NCBI GenBank assembly: GCA_018398585.1
Contig: JAGTTD010000001.1
Span: 11,720,501-11,784,500, forward strand
Origin: Simmondsia chinensis
Taxonomy: Eukaryota; Streptophyta; Magnoliopsida; Caryophyllales; Simmondsiaceae
DNA length: 64,000 bases
Direction: 5' to 3'
Position numbers and translations under genes: made by a program. Numbering within the stretch: position 1 is the stretch's first letter; every line of letters starts with the position of its first letter. The notes beneath the pieces are model-generated. The model was not told the DNA's origin, made no database searches, and was given only the letters and a program-made list of their open reading frames with translations. Shown one piece after another: positions 1 to 11,830 of the stretch.

Positions 1-1
1 G

Positions 2-511
2 ATTAAAGTGTGGTGGCATAAATGGAGGATGGCCTCTGCAATACTATGCGATAAAAAGTTCCCATTAGAGTTAAAGGATAAATATTATATGACAATAGTC
101 AAACCAGGTATGTCCTACGGAGTAGAGTGCTAGCCAGTTAAGTTTAAGCACATGCAGAAGCTAAAGGTGGCCGAGATGAGGATGTTGAGATGGATGTGTG
201 GACACATAAGGAAGGACATGATTAAAAATGACGTTGTAAGGAACAAATTAGACGTCATTTCCATAGAGGATAAGCTGAGGGAGCAACGTCTGCGGTGGTT
301 TGGACATGTCAAGAGGAGACCCACAGCGGCCTCTGTCATGAGGTGTGAACAACTTCATATCACAGATGGGAAACGAGGAAGAGGAGGGCCAAAGAATAGT
401 TGGGCGGAGACGATTCGACAGGTCCTCGCCTATCTCAACCTAAAGCAAGAGATGGCCCTAGATAGAGCTCAGTGGATGATTAGTATAGGTGTAACTGATA
501 TAGCAGATTAG
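2..511 (+). pseudogene. RTE LINE reverse transcriptase, C-terminal fragment
   Basis: One reading frame runs from base 2 and encodes the end of an RTE-type reverse transcriptase, including LCDKK, AEMRMLRWMCGH, RLRWFGHVKRR and a C-terminus around RAQW. Family members read tryptophan (TGG) after a Glu-Cys pair, but here a TAG at 131-133 interrupts the frame. An ATG-started frame resumes at 152. The catalytic palm is upstream of the window. The fragment is non-functional alone; the assignment to an RTE LINE is firm. Confidence 0.85.
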
Positions 512-584
512 GAGCATCGATCACTCATAAGCTCACTCAAACACCAAGAGGATGCTTATATGCTGGGTTGTGACGCAGGAGATG

Positions 585-870
585 GCCGCAATTCGACGGA
601 TGAGACAAAGGAAGAAGCTGGCCAAAGAAGAGTTGGATGGAGAACCACTGCTGCCCCTGTAAGAAGATGCGAACAACTCTATAATATAGACGGGAAGAGA
701 GGATGAGGCCAGCTAAAGAAGAGTCAGAAGAAGAGTTGGAGGAAGACAATTTGACAGGATCTTGCCTACCTCAACCCCAGTGAAGAGATAGCCCAATATA
801 GAACTCATTGAGGATTAGTATAGGAGTAGTATAGAAATAACTGATCTAGTGAGTTAGTATAGGAACAGCA
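585..870 (+). repeat. Second, diverged copy of the RTE LINE 3' coding end
   Basis: This stretch repeats, with many changes, the segment at roughly 270-510: a GCGAACAAC block, a GACGGGAAGAGAGGA block, a CTTGCCTACCTCAACC block and the AGTATAGG-rich end. It contains several stops and encodes nothing intact. It could be a partial tandem duplication inside the LINE or the remnant of a second LINE. I cannot separate these by eye. Confidence 0.6.
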
Positions 871-1417
871 AGCACTGGTCAGGTAGTTCCAATACCATGA
901 GGCTACTTGTAGGATTGTTTGCGTGCACGCAGCACTGATGTACGCTGGCTGCTTAGTGTTTCTAGGATCTATTACCTTGGGAGGCAGTGCTATTCGTTAC
1001 TGATACGCCCTATACTCTTTCTCACTCCCTCTCTCACTCTCTCTCGATCCTTCTCACTCTCTCTCGATCCTTCTCACTCTCTTTCTCACTCTCTCTCTAC
1101 TTTCGTTCTCTCACTACGCTCTAGACACCCATTTCTCTCCACTCTCTCTACATATTTCCTTGCTTCTACCTTTTACCCTTTACCTTTTACCTTTTACCTT
1201 TTACCGTTACCTCCTGCTCTGCCTGCTATGCTTCTATACTTCTATGATTTATTGCATACATGCTCACTTATTTACTTACTTGTTGTTTGTTTGCTTGCTC
1301 ACTTGCTTACATGCTTACATGCATACATGCATACTTGTTTAATATGACCTATATACTTTACATGCTATTCATAACTATTAACTATAACTATCCAACTATT
1401 CATCTATGTACTATCAA
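871..1417 (+). other. 3' UTR of the RTE LINE, low complexity
   Basis: No gene is visible. The stretch holds CTCT-rich tracts (about 1018-1110), a TTACCTTT run (about 1170-1205) and TGCTTACATGCATAC-type repeats (about 1300-1335). Short open frames here encode only low-complexity Ser/Leu/Phe-rich peptides. Its position between the RT end and the conserved tail makes it LINE 3' UTR. Confidence 0.6.
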
Positions 1418-1606
1418 GTTGGGGGTCCTCGGAAACAGCCTCTCGTCAGGGTTTCACCCTGATGGGGTAAGGCTGCGTACATTCTTCCCCCCCAGACCCT
1501 AGGCAAGTCGGAGCGCTTGAGGCACTGGGATTGTTGTTGTTGTTGAGTATTTTTGGAACACAAAAAAATAATTTTTAAATCAATAAAATATAATATTTTT
1601 TCTAAC

Positions 1607-4117
1607 AATCCCTCACATGATTTAAAAATTATAGAACTTTGTGAGCATTATTCCGTTAATACATGTAGGTACCTTCAAGGTTTAAACTAACACTTACTGC
1701 AAATGAGCTTCAACTTGAAAAAAACATAGTAGCATATATACTTTAAACTAGGTCCCTTATAGTCAGGTGTAGACCCATTACACACACAGAGAATACTGAT
1801 ACTTGTAAAGTTCTATTGGTGGAGTGCATTACAGTCATGAGCACAAATCATGGGTCATGAGTATCATTAGGGAATAGCCCATTTCCCATAGTGGCAACCT
1901 CACCACCACATTTATATAGGTGAACCCTCAAAGGGTGATATGTGATCAACACCCTGCCAATAATATGTTTTCGATTCCATTTAGAGTTTAAATCTCTACC
2001 TTAAACATCATAGTAAATCCTAGAGGCATACCATCAGAAATGCTTCTTTGACCAATTGGGTAGATTAAGAAAAGAATACCACAAAGGGAAAGTGTACCTA
2101 TTAAAATATAAAAAAGCAATTTTTGTAATCACCTCACCTTAGAAATGGGACTTGAGAATACCCCGTTATAAATACTATAATTTGTGCTCTTCCAACCATC
2201 CAACAGTTTTATTTTTACTTGTTAAACCTCATTCATGGGATCATCGTACCTCTGAGGATAGGTTTCCACCATGGTGGTTAATTTTATAGGCCTCAATCTA
2301 ACTTCCCTCGATGATTAATAACTCATAAGCACATCTACCCTTTTGTAAGCGAATTCGCAATATACTTTCTTTTCTATCTGATATCAAATGGTCATCATCA
2401 TTCTTTGTTGCCTCTATAGCAGAGCAAGCTTATCATTCATCCGCTCAGTGGAGTTCCATGGCAAAGCACACACATTGGTGAATAGACTCATCTTTATCCA
2501 CCTATATCAAACATCAATTAGATTGCTACGCCTTTCATAACATTATAAATCAAGTATAAGGCATTCACCATGTCTTTCAAGTATTCACATAATATATGGC
2601 ATTGTACATAATAGAACTATATAAAGAATGGCATCAAGCAAATCTCTCAAAGAAATATCAAATTGCATTTCTTAAAGGCATTTCATCTTTATGTAATACG
2701 AGTTATTTCATCTCCACATGGCATTAATATATCAAGTGTTTTTCCTTCTTTTTTTGTTGCTCTCCATTTTCAGTCATTTAACGCATCTTTCACAATAATC
2801 CATGCATTTTGAAAGTAAATATTTTGAACAAAATTCACAAAGATATCAAATAAGTATTGCTCAAAATTGGCCACATCAATTTGCATCAGTAAAAGGTTGA
2901 GTTCACAATATTAACTCAGTTATCAATCTATTAAGCGATTTCAACATATAACCAAAAATTTATGGTTTGCATACTAGATAAAGAATCGGCCAAAAATATG
3001 CTCAACCAAACCGAAATTTGAACCAAACTAGTTTTCTTCAAAGCATCACACTTGTTTCTTGGTTTGATATCTTTGGCAAACATAATACATCTTGTTTTTT
3101 TTTCTTTCAAGAAGTATACTACCCCCACATTTTGGTAGTCATGTCAAGATCAATATAAATATTAGACTTGCTTTGACCATGCTCACAATACACACACAAA
3201 CACACACATATATATAATATACATACTGCTCAACATATCATATTTTTGAGCGAATCATACCTCTTTTTTACAGAATACCCTACGTATGTAATTCTAGACA
3301 ATGTGTGAAATTCACCGACTCATTCTTTAGCAAGCTCTTTAAAATAGCTAACATGACCTTTTTTTTTTTGAAGAGTACTCGTGTTTTGGGTTGGCCTTGT
3401 AGAGTAAATGAATTGCTCCTAATAAGTATATTACTAGTTCAACATATGTCCAAGTAATAGTCTAATAGCATTGCATTTAAACCACAAAAATACAAATAAT
3501 TGAATTCATTTAAGAATATCATATAATATTTTTATCACTATTATTTCATAGAGTTAGAACATGATTTGATCAACAACTGTATTTCTTTTTTTTTTTTTTT
3601 TTTTTGTTGTCAAGACAGCCCAACGATTTATACACTGTTTGCCAAATCCATTTTCTTTTTCCTTTTGTACACTGACAAAAATATTAATACAAAAGAAAAT
3701 TTCTACAGATGATTTGAGTAACTAATTCATTATAAAATCTTTGTAGACATATTTCTGTATTGAAAATAACACAGTTTTTTTTTTTTTTTTGATAAATCAA
3801 TAGAAATATCTGATTTATGCCAAAGCTTTCATATAACGAATTAATTATAATTTTCATGTATACACAATAAACATAAATATATTATTATTGAATGTCCTCG
3901 TGAATGTTTGTCTCTTTTGTTTCATTAGTTTTCACTCATCCGGAACAAAGTCCTAGATAATTTGCATACATCAATATTATTAACAATTAACCAACAAAGC
4001 AAAGACCAACCAATTTATTTATTCATTTGCAAGTAATATTTACCATCAACATAAGCCATATCAACAAAAATCATAAGTAGAATTTGGAAATCCAAATAGA
4101 CAAGTAATATTATTAAC
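1607..4117. other. Non-coding AT-rich stretch, probable interior of the LARD-like element
   Basis: I see no gene here. The longest open frames are below 70 codons and show no family motif. The stretch contains poly-T runs (about 3589-3605 and 3777-3790) and a short CA/TA tract (about 3190-3220). The part at 1607-2460 looks like structured repeat sequence, but I could not identify it. Confidence 0.6.
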
Positions 4118-4515
4118 TGATGTAACGCGTAAGTAGAAAATTGGGAAACGGAATGTTCAACAACCTTCCTTTAAATCTTTATTACGAAAATAATAAAAAC
4201 AAGGGGGAAAAGTTACTCAAATTCTCACAACCGGTGAATAGGAGAAAACCCTCGAAATAATCCAAGTTATAAATTGAATAATATCAAATGAATAAAACCC
4301 TAGCTCGTCCCCTCCTTAAATAGGGAACTAAAAGATCTCGAAAACAAAGATAAAATCATAATAAAAATTTTCTAATCTAAAACACTTTCCTTATCTCAAA
4401 ATCAAAACACAAACCTCAACCCTAGCTGCACATATCCCCTGCGGCACGCCTACTCGCCATCTTACGGACCCGCCAAGCCTAGCCGCCAATACCCGTGTAG
4501 TTACAAGCTGCATCA
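4118..4515 (-). repeat. Gypsy I 3' LTR
   Basis: This 398-bp repeat aligns along its length with 8901-9130 plus 15079-15251. It starts TGATGTAAC and ends GCTGCATCA, giving matched inverted ends. Next to it, at 4516-4526, the minus strand reads TTGGGGAGGA, a polypurine tract directly upstream of the LTR. Confidence 0.9.
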
Positions 4516-4703
4516 TCCTCCCCAAGCTGAAGAGAATTTGCCCGAGAATTTGCCAAGAAGTCAACAGGATCATTGTCACTATAAAACGGAGTTGTGCTTG
4601 ACATTGAAGACATCAGAAGTCCTCATGCCGGCTGGAAACTGAACCCATTAAGCATTGTCATTGATCTTCCCAATGATTTGCAAAGGACCTATCTTGCTTG
4701 CTG

Positions 4704-5590
4704 TCAACCTGTTATATCCCATGCCGAGAATCGTTCTCTGGTAAGGATGGCCCACACCTGGTCACCTACTTGGAACTGAACTGCACGCAGGTGTTTGTCA
4801 CTTGCCAATTTATACTTGGCGCTAGCTTCTAAGAGTCTAGCTCGGGTCTGCTCATGTACATCTTGGAGATTGGAAATGAAGTCCTTTGCCTTTAAATTAG
4901 GATGGGTAAGGTCTAGGTTTAGCGCCAGATCTATCGGAAACCGCGGAACAAAACCATAAATGATCTTGAATGGCGGGAACCCCGTGTGTCTATTAACCGA
5001 GTTGTTGTAGGCGCTCTCAGCTTGGCATAACTTCTGCTCCCAACCCATGATGTTATCAACAGCAAGGAAATGAAGTTATCCAAGGAACAGTTTGTTACCT
5101 CTATTTGGCCATCCATTTGAGGGTGGTGCATTGTGCTAAAAGATAAGGATGTGTTCACCATCTTACACAAAGCTTTCTGGAAGTAGTGCACGAATCTCAC
5201 GTCTTTATCGGAAACAATGCTTGCTAGCAACCCGTGAAGCTTGTAAACTTCCTGAAAATATGAACCGGTGACATGGATTGTGTCAGCGGCTTTCTTGCAC
5301 CCGATGAAGTGCGCCATCTTAGAGAAACGATCCACAATAATGAAGGTCGAATCTATCCCTCCCCTCGTTCACGGTAGCCCCAGCATGAAATTCATGCTTA
5401 TGTTGGCCCAAGGCTGACTCGAGATTGGTAATGGAATGTATAGACCTGTATTGGTCATTCCGCATTTCGACACTTGACATATATGACAACGCTTGAAAAC
5501 TTTTCTGAACTTCCTTGTGCAATGAAGGCCAAAAATAATTGGCATTAATTTGCTGTAGCGTCTTGTCTCTGCCCATATGCCCTTCATTAT
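4704..5590 (-). pseudogene. Gypsy I integrase
   Basis: Broken frames encode a Gypsy integrase. Read in the minus direction, there is an HHCC-like zinc region (CHICQVSK near 5470-5490), a catalytic-core segment with MDRFSKMAHF (near 5310-5335), the SDKDVRF motif and an AYN..NRHTGFPPF segment near 5000. A basic C-terminal tail follows around 4720-4900. Integrase joins element cDNA to host DNA in the nucleus. Overlapping frames show at least two frameshifts, so no active enzyme can be made. Confidence 0.85.
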
Positions 5591-5730
5591 GTTTCTCCTT
5601 AATGATTTTGAGGCTTAGACTTGATCCTGGGATGCAAAGCTAGTTTCCCTCAAAAGGGAACCCATCATGAATTTAGTATCCGGGAAAAAAAGGGGATTGA
5701 GCCTCCCACCAAATCTTTTCGAAGGCGAGG

Positions 5731-6324
5731 TCATCTGCATATTGTCACATCAACTGTTCGAAGCCGGTAATAGTGACTCTGCTCTAGGACAAAAGAAGAG
5801 TACACCTGCTCAAGGCATTTGCCACCTTGTAACGCACCTGACTTGTGCTTGATCACAAAGTGAAAGACCTGAATGTAACTCGCCCAATTGGCATGTCGAT
5901 CGGATAATTTGTCTTGGCTGTTGAGATACTTGAAGGCCACGTTGTCAGAATACAAGACAAACTTTCGGTTGGCAAGATAAGACTTCTAGTGCTGCAAAGC
6001 CCTTACCACTGCATAAAACTCAACATGGTAAGTAGAATAATTCAACTTCCTTCCATTGAGTTTCTCACTGAAATAAGTAACTGGTCTTCCTTCTTGGCTA
6101 AGTAGCGCGCCAATGCCAATCTTAGAAGCATCCATGTAAAGCTCAAAGTTCTTCTCGAAATTCGGCAAAGCTAATACCAGTGCCGTGGTCAATCTTCTCT
6201 TTATCTCTGCAAAGGCGTCAACTACATTTGGAGCCCAAGCAAAGGAACTCCCCTTCATACAATCTGTGATAGGCGCCATGATCGAACCGAAGTTCCTTGA
6301 AAAACGCCGATAGAATGATGCCAA
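5731..6324 (-). pseudogene. Gypsy I RNase H and RT-RNase H linker
   Basis: The frame starting near 6324 reads ASFYRRF, the usual RT-connection motif, then [18 protein letters not shown] and [19 protein letters not shown], which form the RNase H core of Gypsy elements. It continues in another frame with YSDNVAFKYL near 5950. RNase H removes the RNA template during reverse transcription. A frameshift near 5985 and later stops inactivate it. Confidence 0.85.
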
Positions 6325-7278
6325 CCCATGAAAATTTTGGACTTCGTCAACTGTTTTTGGCTATGGCCAATCACGAATGGCCCCAATCTTTCCTTCATCT
6401 GCAGCTAAGCCATCCTTGGATTCAATAAATTCAAGGAAGGTTACTCAGCCTTTCACGATTTCATACTTTTTTAAAGCGGCAAACAAGTGTTGATCTCTCA
6501 AGGTATCCAGCACTTCCTGGAGATGCGTCATATGCTCAATTTGATCTCGTCTATAAATCAAAATACTGTTGAAGTAGACGACAACGAACTATCCAATGAA
6601 TGGATGTAGAGCCTAATTCATAAACCTCATGAGGGTACTTGCCGCATTGGACAAACCGAATGGCATGACAAGCCACTTGTAGTACCCTTCATGTGCCTTG
6701 AAGGCTATCTTCCACTCATCTCCTAGTGAGATGTGGATCTAATGATATTTTCTCTTGAGATCTAACTTGCTAAACACCTTTGAGTCCTATAGCTGATCAA
6801 GTAAGTCATCCAATATTGGGATGGGAAAATGGTAGCGTACCGTGATCTTGATGACTTTGCTATCCACGAACATTCGCCAACCACCGTCCTTCTTTGGCGT
6901 CCATAGAGTAGGAACTGCACAAGGACTCAAGCTCTCTCAGATAAATCCCCTAGCAAATAACTCCTCCACTCGGTGTCTCAACTCCTCATGCTCAGCAAGA
7001 GTCATACAATAGTGAGGCCTATTCGGCAAGGCAACACCGGGCATTAGGTTAATGCATTGCTGAATATCCCTCAACAGTCGCAAAGTATCAGGTAACTCGT
7101 CTGGAAAGACATCCATGAACTCTTTCAACAAGTCTCCAACCTCACTCGGTATCTCCCCTGGATCACCTTTACTCTCATTCCCGATCAAGACGAAGATAAT
7201 CTTGCTATCGCCAACCTCCTTAGCGAACATAACTTGGCCTTGTAAATTTGAGTTTGCGGCTACTAAAGCTCGCAACAC
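6325..7278 (-). pseudogene. Gypsy I reverse transcriptase
   Basis: The N-terminal RT part is open at 6937-7278 (FPDELP, RPHYCMTLAEHEEL, VEELFARGFI), which is typical of the protease-RT boundary in Gypsy elements. The rest, down to 6325, is broken by stops. The catalytic box near 6560-6580 reads YFNSILIY on the minus strand where active elements read F/Y-x-D-D, so both aspartates are lost. RT copies element RNA into DNA. Confidence 0.85.
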
Positions 7279-7479
7279 TTCATCATTTTAGGGTAATAAG
7301 ATAGTCCTTGTCCCCTTAGAGATGAAACTATTAGTGATCTTCCTTCTATCATGGATGGCACTCCTATCGTATTGCCATGGATGCCCTAACAATATATGGC
7401 AAGCATCCATGGTGACTACGTCCCACCACATCCTATCTCGATGCTTCAACCCAATCGAGAATTAACCAAGCATCACTTT

Positions 7480-7640
7480 GAAACAGTTACCTGGTTTTTT
7501 TTCTTGAGCCATGAGAACTTGTATGGACTTAGGTGTGTTTCTCTCTTCAAGCCCAACTTTATGGCAGCCTCATCGGAAATCACATTCTCACAACTTCCTG
7601 AATCAATCCCCATGCGGCAAACTCTTCAGCCAAAGGTGTA
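7480..7640 (-). pseudogene. Gypsy I aspartic protease remnant
   Basis: Near 7565-7612 the minus strand encodes IDSGSCENVIS, the active-site D-S-G motif of a retroviral-type aspartic protease, followed by AAIKLGLK. The frame is short and interrupted on both sides. The position between gag and RT fits Gypsy order. Confidence 0.7.
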
Positions 7641-7762
7641 GGTAGTTTGAAAGATGTTGTTCCTCAGCCAACCGTCACTGTCTTCTTCCTTAGGTGTAAA
7701 ACAAACTCGCCTAATCACAAGCAGATGCCCATCATCACCTACGACGGCATTCTCCTCCAGCG

Positions 7763-8880
7763 TCAAATCATCTTGTGCCTCCTTTTTAAACACCAAGCCG
7801 TCTTCGTCATGGAGCTCTTCGATGAACAAACCCCTGCTAGGTCTTTCACCCTTTTGACATTTGGCGGCATGGTGACCTTACTCTTTATACTTGAAGCAAC
7901 AGTTTCTCGAACTACCAGCCAAGTCTTGGTTAGCCGGTCTACCAGTGTTGGCAGAAACTGGTCTACTTTGCATGCTGGGGTTTGGAAGTAATCGCACTTG
8001 GTCACGCCCGCTAACCTAGGTGTTCCGAGTCCTACCAACTGTACGTTGACATTACTGCTTCTCAATGTTCACAACTTCTGGCTCGGTTTCAAGACGAAAA
8101 ATATGTCAAACATGTTCAACACCTCTTGTATAGATTCATTCAATCCGCCGATATAGCGATCCGCCAATTGCTCTCTTATCTCCGCTAAGTCATTCCTAGC
8201 ATTCAAAGAATAGAACTCCACCGTGTATTCATCCATGGTCTTAGAGCCCTGATGCAAACCTTGCAAACGCTAATACATTATCTTGGCGTGATTGTGTGGC
8301 AAGAAGACGCCTCTCATATGCTTCTTCATCTTCTCCCATTTCTCAATCTTCACCTTAGCCTGTCTAAGCTGGGTATGCTTTAGTTGTTGCCACCAGGCGG
8401 CAAACCTACCCCTCAGTCGGGTAGCCACCATTGGTGCCTATTTCCTCTTTGGAACCTCCTTGAACTTAAGGACTTTCTCCATAAGCCAAACAATCCCAGA
8501 ATTCTTCTGAGGGATCTCCTCCATTGAACTTCAGAATCTCTCCCCGGAGACCGGATTCCCACCTCCGTTCTCTAACGTCGGCGGCATGCCTGGTATTGAG
8601 ATGATCTCTCTCACATGTCGATCCAATATCTCAACTTCCGGGAACAGGTTGTGGAAGCTATCATCCGTGTCGTCCTCGCCACTCCATGTAGGCTGGTTTC
8701 GAGGCTAAGTCCTCAGTTCTTGATCGAGATTCACCCCCAATTCAATCAAGCATAGCTCCATAAGCTGGAATTTCTCTTCCAGGTCCTCGATCCTCTTCTT
8801 GTTCTAATGTTGACCATCATGCTCGTAAACATCTTCAACTGCGGCGTATCTCTGTCGCCCAAAGGCCATCTCAGAAGTCA
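7763..8880 (-). pseudogene. Gypsy I gag
   Basis: The frame at 8069-8266 (minus) encodes MDEYTVEFYSLNARNDL and RYIGGLN, a typical Gypsy capsid segment. Near 7857-7901 lies a decayed zinc knuckle that reads CFKYKE, a stop, then GHHAAKC, so one zinc-binding cysteine is lost and a stop follows. The start of gag near 8870 has no clean ATG frame. Gag would form the virus-like particle in the cytoplasm, but this copy cannot. Confidence 0.75.
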
Positions 8881-8885
8881 TTCTA

Positions 8886-8900
8886 AGCTTTGATACGAAC
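8886..8900 (-). promoter_or_regulatory. Gypsy I primer-binding site
   Basis: Directly inside the 5' LTR the minus strand reads GTTCGTATCAAAGC. This resembles TGGTATCAGAGC, the complement of the initiator Met-tRNA 3' end, with a few changes. It marks the 5' end of the internal region and confirms minus orientation. Confidence 0.7.
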
Positions 8901-9130
8901 TGATGCAGCACGTGAGTGGAATATTAGGAAACAAAAGATTCAACAGCCTTCCTTTAAATCTTTATTACAGCAATAATAAAAACAAAGGGGAAAAGTTACT
9001 CAAATTCTCACAACCCGAGAATAGGAGAAAGCCCTAGAAATAATCAAAGTTATGAATTGAATAATAATCAAATGAACAAAACCCTAGCTCATCACCTCCT
9101 TAAATATGGAACTAAAAGATCTAGAAAATC
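8901..9130 (-). repeat. Gypsy I 5' LTR, first part (interrupted)
   Basis: This matches 4118 to about 4340 of the other LTR. The match stops at 9130, where the Copia element begins, and resumes at 15079. The remainder (about 15079-15251) matches the rest of the left LTR up to GCTGCATCA. Confidence 0.9.
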
Positions 9131-9875
9131 TATTGATGTATTTTCAAAATATGTAATAAATGTTTATTTAATATGTGTCTAAGATGCATTTGAGATTATC
9201 CTGATATTTGTATGAGTGTTTAAAGCTTATTAGGTGTGTCTGTGGACACATGGGCCACTGTGTCAATACACAATCCAACAGAACCACAGGGGAACAACTG
9301 TGTGTCAATACACATGGTCTATATGTCGATACACAACCCTTTTACAAAACACATGGAAGAACTCTGTGTGTCGACACACAGGAACTATGTATCGAAACAT
9401 AGATCTGAAGTAAGCTTGTATGTCGATGTGTGTGTGTCGACACACAGCTTCGAGACAAAGGTCAGTTTTGACAGTTTTCTTGCACGGTTTTTCCTTGTTT
9501 TTGGCGGTTCTTCTTGGCTTCATTTGGGAAATCTTCTACTAATATATACATACATTTTCCCCTTCTTTTGGTGATTCTTTAAGTACACAAAAAGAGTTTG
9601 AGAGAAAATAGTTTGCAAGAAAGAGTCAAAGGCAAAAGTTGAATCTTTGTGTTCGAGTGTTGTGTTCTTGTGAAACTAAACTTCAATCTCTCTTCATCTC
9701 TCTCAATCTCTCCCTTTACACATTCTCACTTCATATTTAATTGTTGTCGTATCCCCGAGGATATTTCGTATGCTGAAATAAACCTTAAGGAAAGTGATAG
9801 CACGGCCTCAATACCTAAGATTTATTGGTTACCCGTTTACAAGTATTTTGCAAGATTTGGAGATTTGCATTAACA
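9131..9875 (+). repeat. Copia I 5' LTR with palindromic repeat cluster
   Basis: This 745-bp LTR is paired with 14354-15078. Between about 9236 and 9452 it holds many imperfect copies of a TGTGTCGACACACA palindrome, including a perfect 18-bp one at 9364-9381 (CTGTGTGTCGACACACAG). The U5-like end (about 9600-9875) carries ACTTCAATCTC and CTCTCCCTTTACACATTC blocks shared with the other LTR. Confidence 0.92.
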
Positions 9876-9904
9876 ATCTTAAAGTTTAACTTTCTGATTG
9901 GGAT

Positions 9905-10513
9905 ATGGCTTTATCACTGAGGGAAATGACAGCCAATTACTATAAGTTAGATAGGTTTAATGGCAGTAATTTCCACCGATGGTAGAGGAAGATGCACTTC
10001 CTCATTACGACTTTGAATGTGGTGTATATGTTGAATACACCATTTCTATCCCCTGCTTCTGTGGAGGAGGAGACTTTTGCCAAGCAGAGGGCCAAACTGA
10101 AGTAAGAGAAAGATGACTACATCTGCAAAGGGCACATATAGAACGGCATGATTGACGCCCTGTTTGACATCCACTCAAACGTGCCGATCACAAAGGAACT
10201 GTGGGACACTCTCGAGGCGCGCTACATGACCGAGGATGCTACAAGCAAAACGTTCCTGGTTAGTTAGTTTAATAATTATAAAATGGTAGATAATTGTCCT
10301 ATCATGGAGCAATTCCATGAAATTGAACGAATTTTGAATAATTTCAAACAACATAGTATGAACATGGACGATACCATAGTTGTTTCATCCTTGATTGAAA
10401 ACTTTGCTCCTTCATGGAGAGATGTCAAGAACAGTCTCAAACATAAGAAGGAAGATATGTCAATGGAGCAATTGGCTAACCATTTATGCATTGAGGAAGG
10501 CTACAGGGTATAG
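9905..10513 (+). pseudogene. Copia I gag
   Basis: The frame starts MALSLREMTANYYKLDRFNG near 9905, a typical Copia gag N-terminus, and includes ITKELWDTLEARY near 10190 and MVDNCPIMEQFHEIERIL at 10283. Several in-frame stops occur before 10283 (for example near 9983, 10100 and 10265). The C-terminal stretch 10283-10513 is open. It would form the particle shell, but this copy is broken. Confidence 0.85.
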
Positions 10514-10636
10514 GAGGACAACAAAGACTACACTGGTGATGTTGGGAAAATTAACATCACAGAAGAAGGTCAGTAAAACAAAGGAACCAAAAGAACCGGA
10601 CACTTCTAAAAGAAGAAAGATGACAAAAGGCCGAAA

Positions 10637-10969
10637 ATGGTCTATTGGGAGTGTCAAAAGTCCGTTCACTTATGTAGGGACTGTTATCGCCTTAAAAATA
10701 AGAAAGCCAAGGGGCTTGATCATCGCACCAAAAATTTGAACAATAGGTTTGTGGGGATGATATCAGAAGTCAAACTAGTCGAGAGTGACAACTCTTGGCA
10801 GGTTGACTCGGGGGCCACGAAACATGTATGTAAGGACAAGGGGTTTTTCATGACTTTTGAACCCGTGGACAACGAAACATTGTTGTTCATGGGTAATGGG
10901 GCGACTATACCTGTTAAAGGAAGGGAAAAGTCGATTTGCTTTTTACTTCTGGAGAAACCCTTACTTTAA
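10637..10969 (+). pseudogene. Copia I zinc knuckle and protease
   Basis: The open frame encodes a decayed CCHC knuckle (YWECQKSVHLCRDC, first cysteine replaced and the Gly-His context altered), followed by SDNSWQVDSGATKHVC. This is the D-S-G-A active site of a Copia aspartic protease. The frame stops at 10969 in the middle of the protease fold. The next part continues in another frame. Confidence 0.85.
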
Positions 10970-11119
10970 CCGATGTATATTACACTCCAGACATGATAAA
11001 GAATCTCGTGTCCAGTGGCCTATTAAATTGGTTTGGGTTCAAGTTGGTCTTCGAGGCCGACAAATTTGTACTATCCAAAGGAGGGGTCTTTGTTGGAAAA
11101 GGTTAGCTGTGTAATGGAA

Positions 11120-11830
11120 TGTTTAAGATGAACGTTGATAATAAAATTAATTCTGTTTATATGCTTGGCTCGTCGTTTTTGTGGCATTAAAGAGTAGGTC
11201 ATGGAAATTTTCGTAGATTGCATGAAATGGTTAATTCTTTGTTGATACCTCACGTAGATAAGATTGATGATTAAATGCAAAATGTGAATGTTAACAAAAA
11301 TGACGAGATTGCCATTTCCTTCGGTGCAAAGAGAGACTAATTTACTTGATCTTGTACATAGCGATTTATGTAATTTCAAGAACACACCAAGTTTAGGTGG
11401 AAAGAGATATTTTATAACATTTATAGATGATTGTTCAAGATTTTGTTATATGTATCTTATAAATCACAAAGATGACTCACTAGATGGATTTAAAGCATAT
11501 AAAGTAGAAACCGAACTACACTGTGAGATCTTCCTCAAACGCCTTAGGTTGGACCGTGGTGGGGAATACTATGATTCCAATTATTTCGAAACCACCAGAA
11601 TTGTACATGAGATTATAGCTTCGTATACTCCACTATAGAATGGTGTGGCTGAGAAGAAAAACCGGACTTTAACTAAAATGGTTAACTCAATGTTATCCTA
11701 TTCCGGTCTCAGCGATGGATTTTAGGGTGAGGCGGTGTTAACAGCTTGTCATATATTGAATTGAGTTCCATATAAGAGAAATAATATAACCTCACATGAA
11801 TTATGAAACAAACGAGCCCCTAATTTGAAT
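11120..11830 (+). pseudogene. Copia I integrase
   Basis: A pre-integrase segment (MFKMNVDNKINSVYML near 11119) precedes the integrase core (HSDLCNFKNTPSLGGKRYF, FIDDCSRFCYMYL, RLDRGGEYYD at about 11360-11575). The core continues past a stop at 11636 into NGVAEKKNRTL. The two early aspartates (HSD, DRGGEY) and the downstream glutamate context are visible, but stops near 11188, 11636 and 11723 break the protein. Confidence 0.88.

Larger units (their letters stand above)
1..1545 (+). mobile_element. RTE-type LINE, 3' portion (cut by window edge)
   Basis: This is the 3' part of a non-LTR retrotransposon. It begins inside the C-terminal part of the reverse transcriptase and runs through a 3' UTR with pyrimidine-rich and TTACC-type low-complexity stretches. 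It ends in a conserved tail (about 1418-1530, with GGTAAGGCTGCGTACAT) followed by five TTG units (1531-1545). The RT C-terminus containing MRMLRWMCGH and a TTG-repeat tail are the usual signature of plant RTE-clade LINEs. The 5' part lies outside the window. The sequence just after the tail resembles the end of an LTR also found near 16966-17045, so the LINE probably inserted into that LTR. Confidence 0.8.

Noticed and set aside
919..1502. Overlapping Ser/Leu/Phe-rich and Leu/Tyr/Cys-rich open frames
   Set aside because: They lie in low-complexity CT, TTACC and TGCTTACA repeats of a LINE 3' UTR and have no domain or codon signal.
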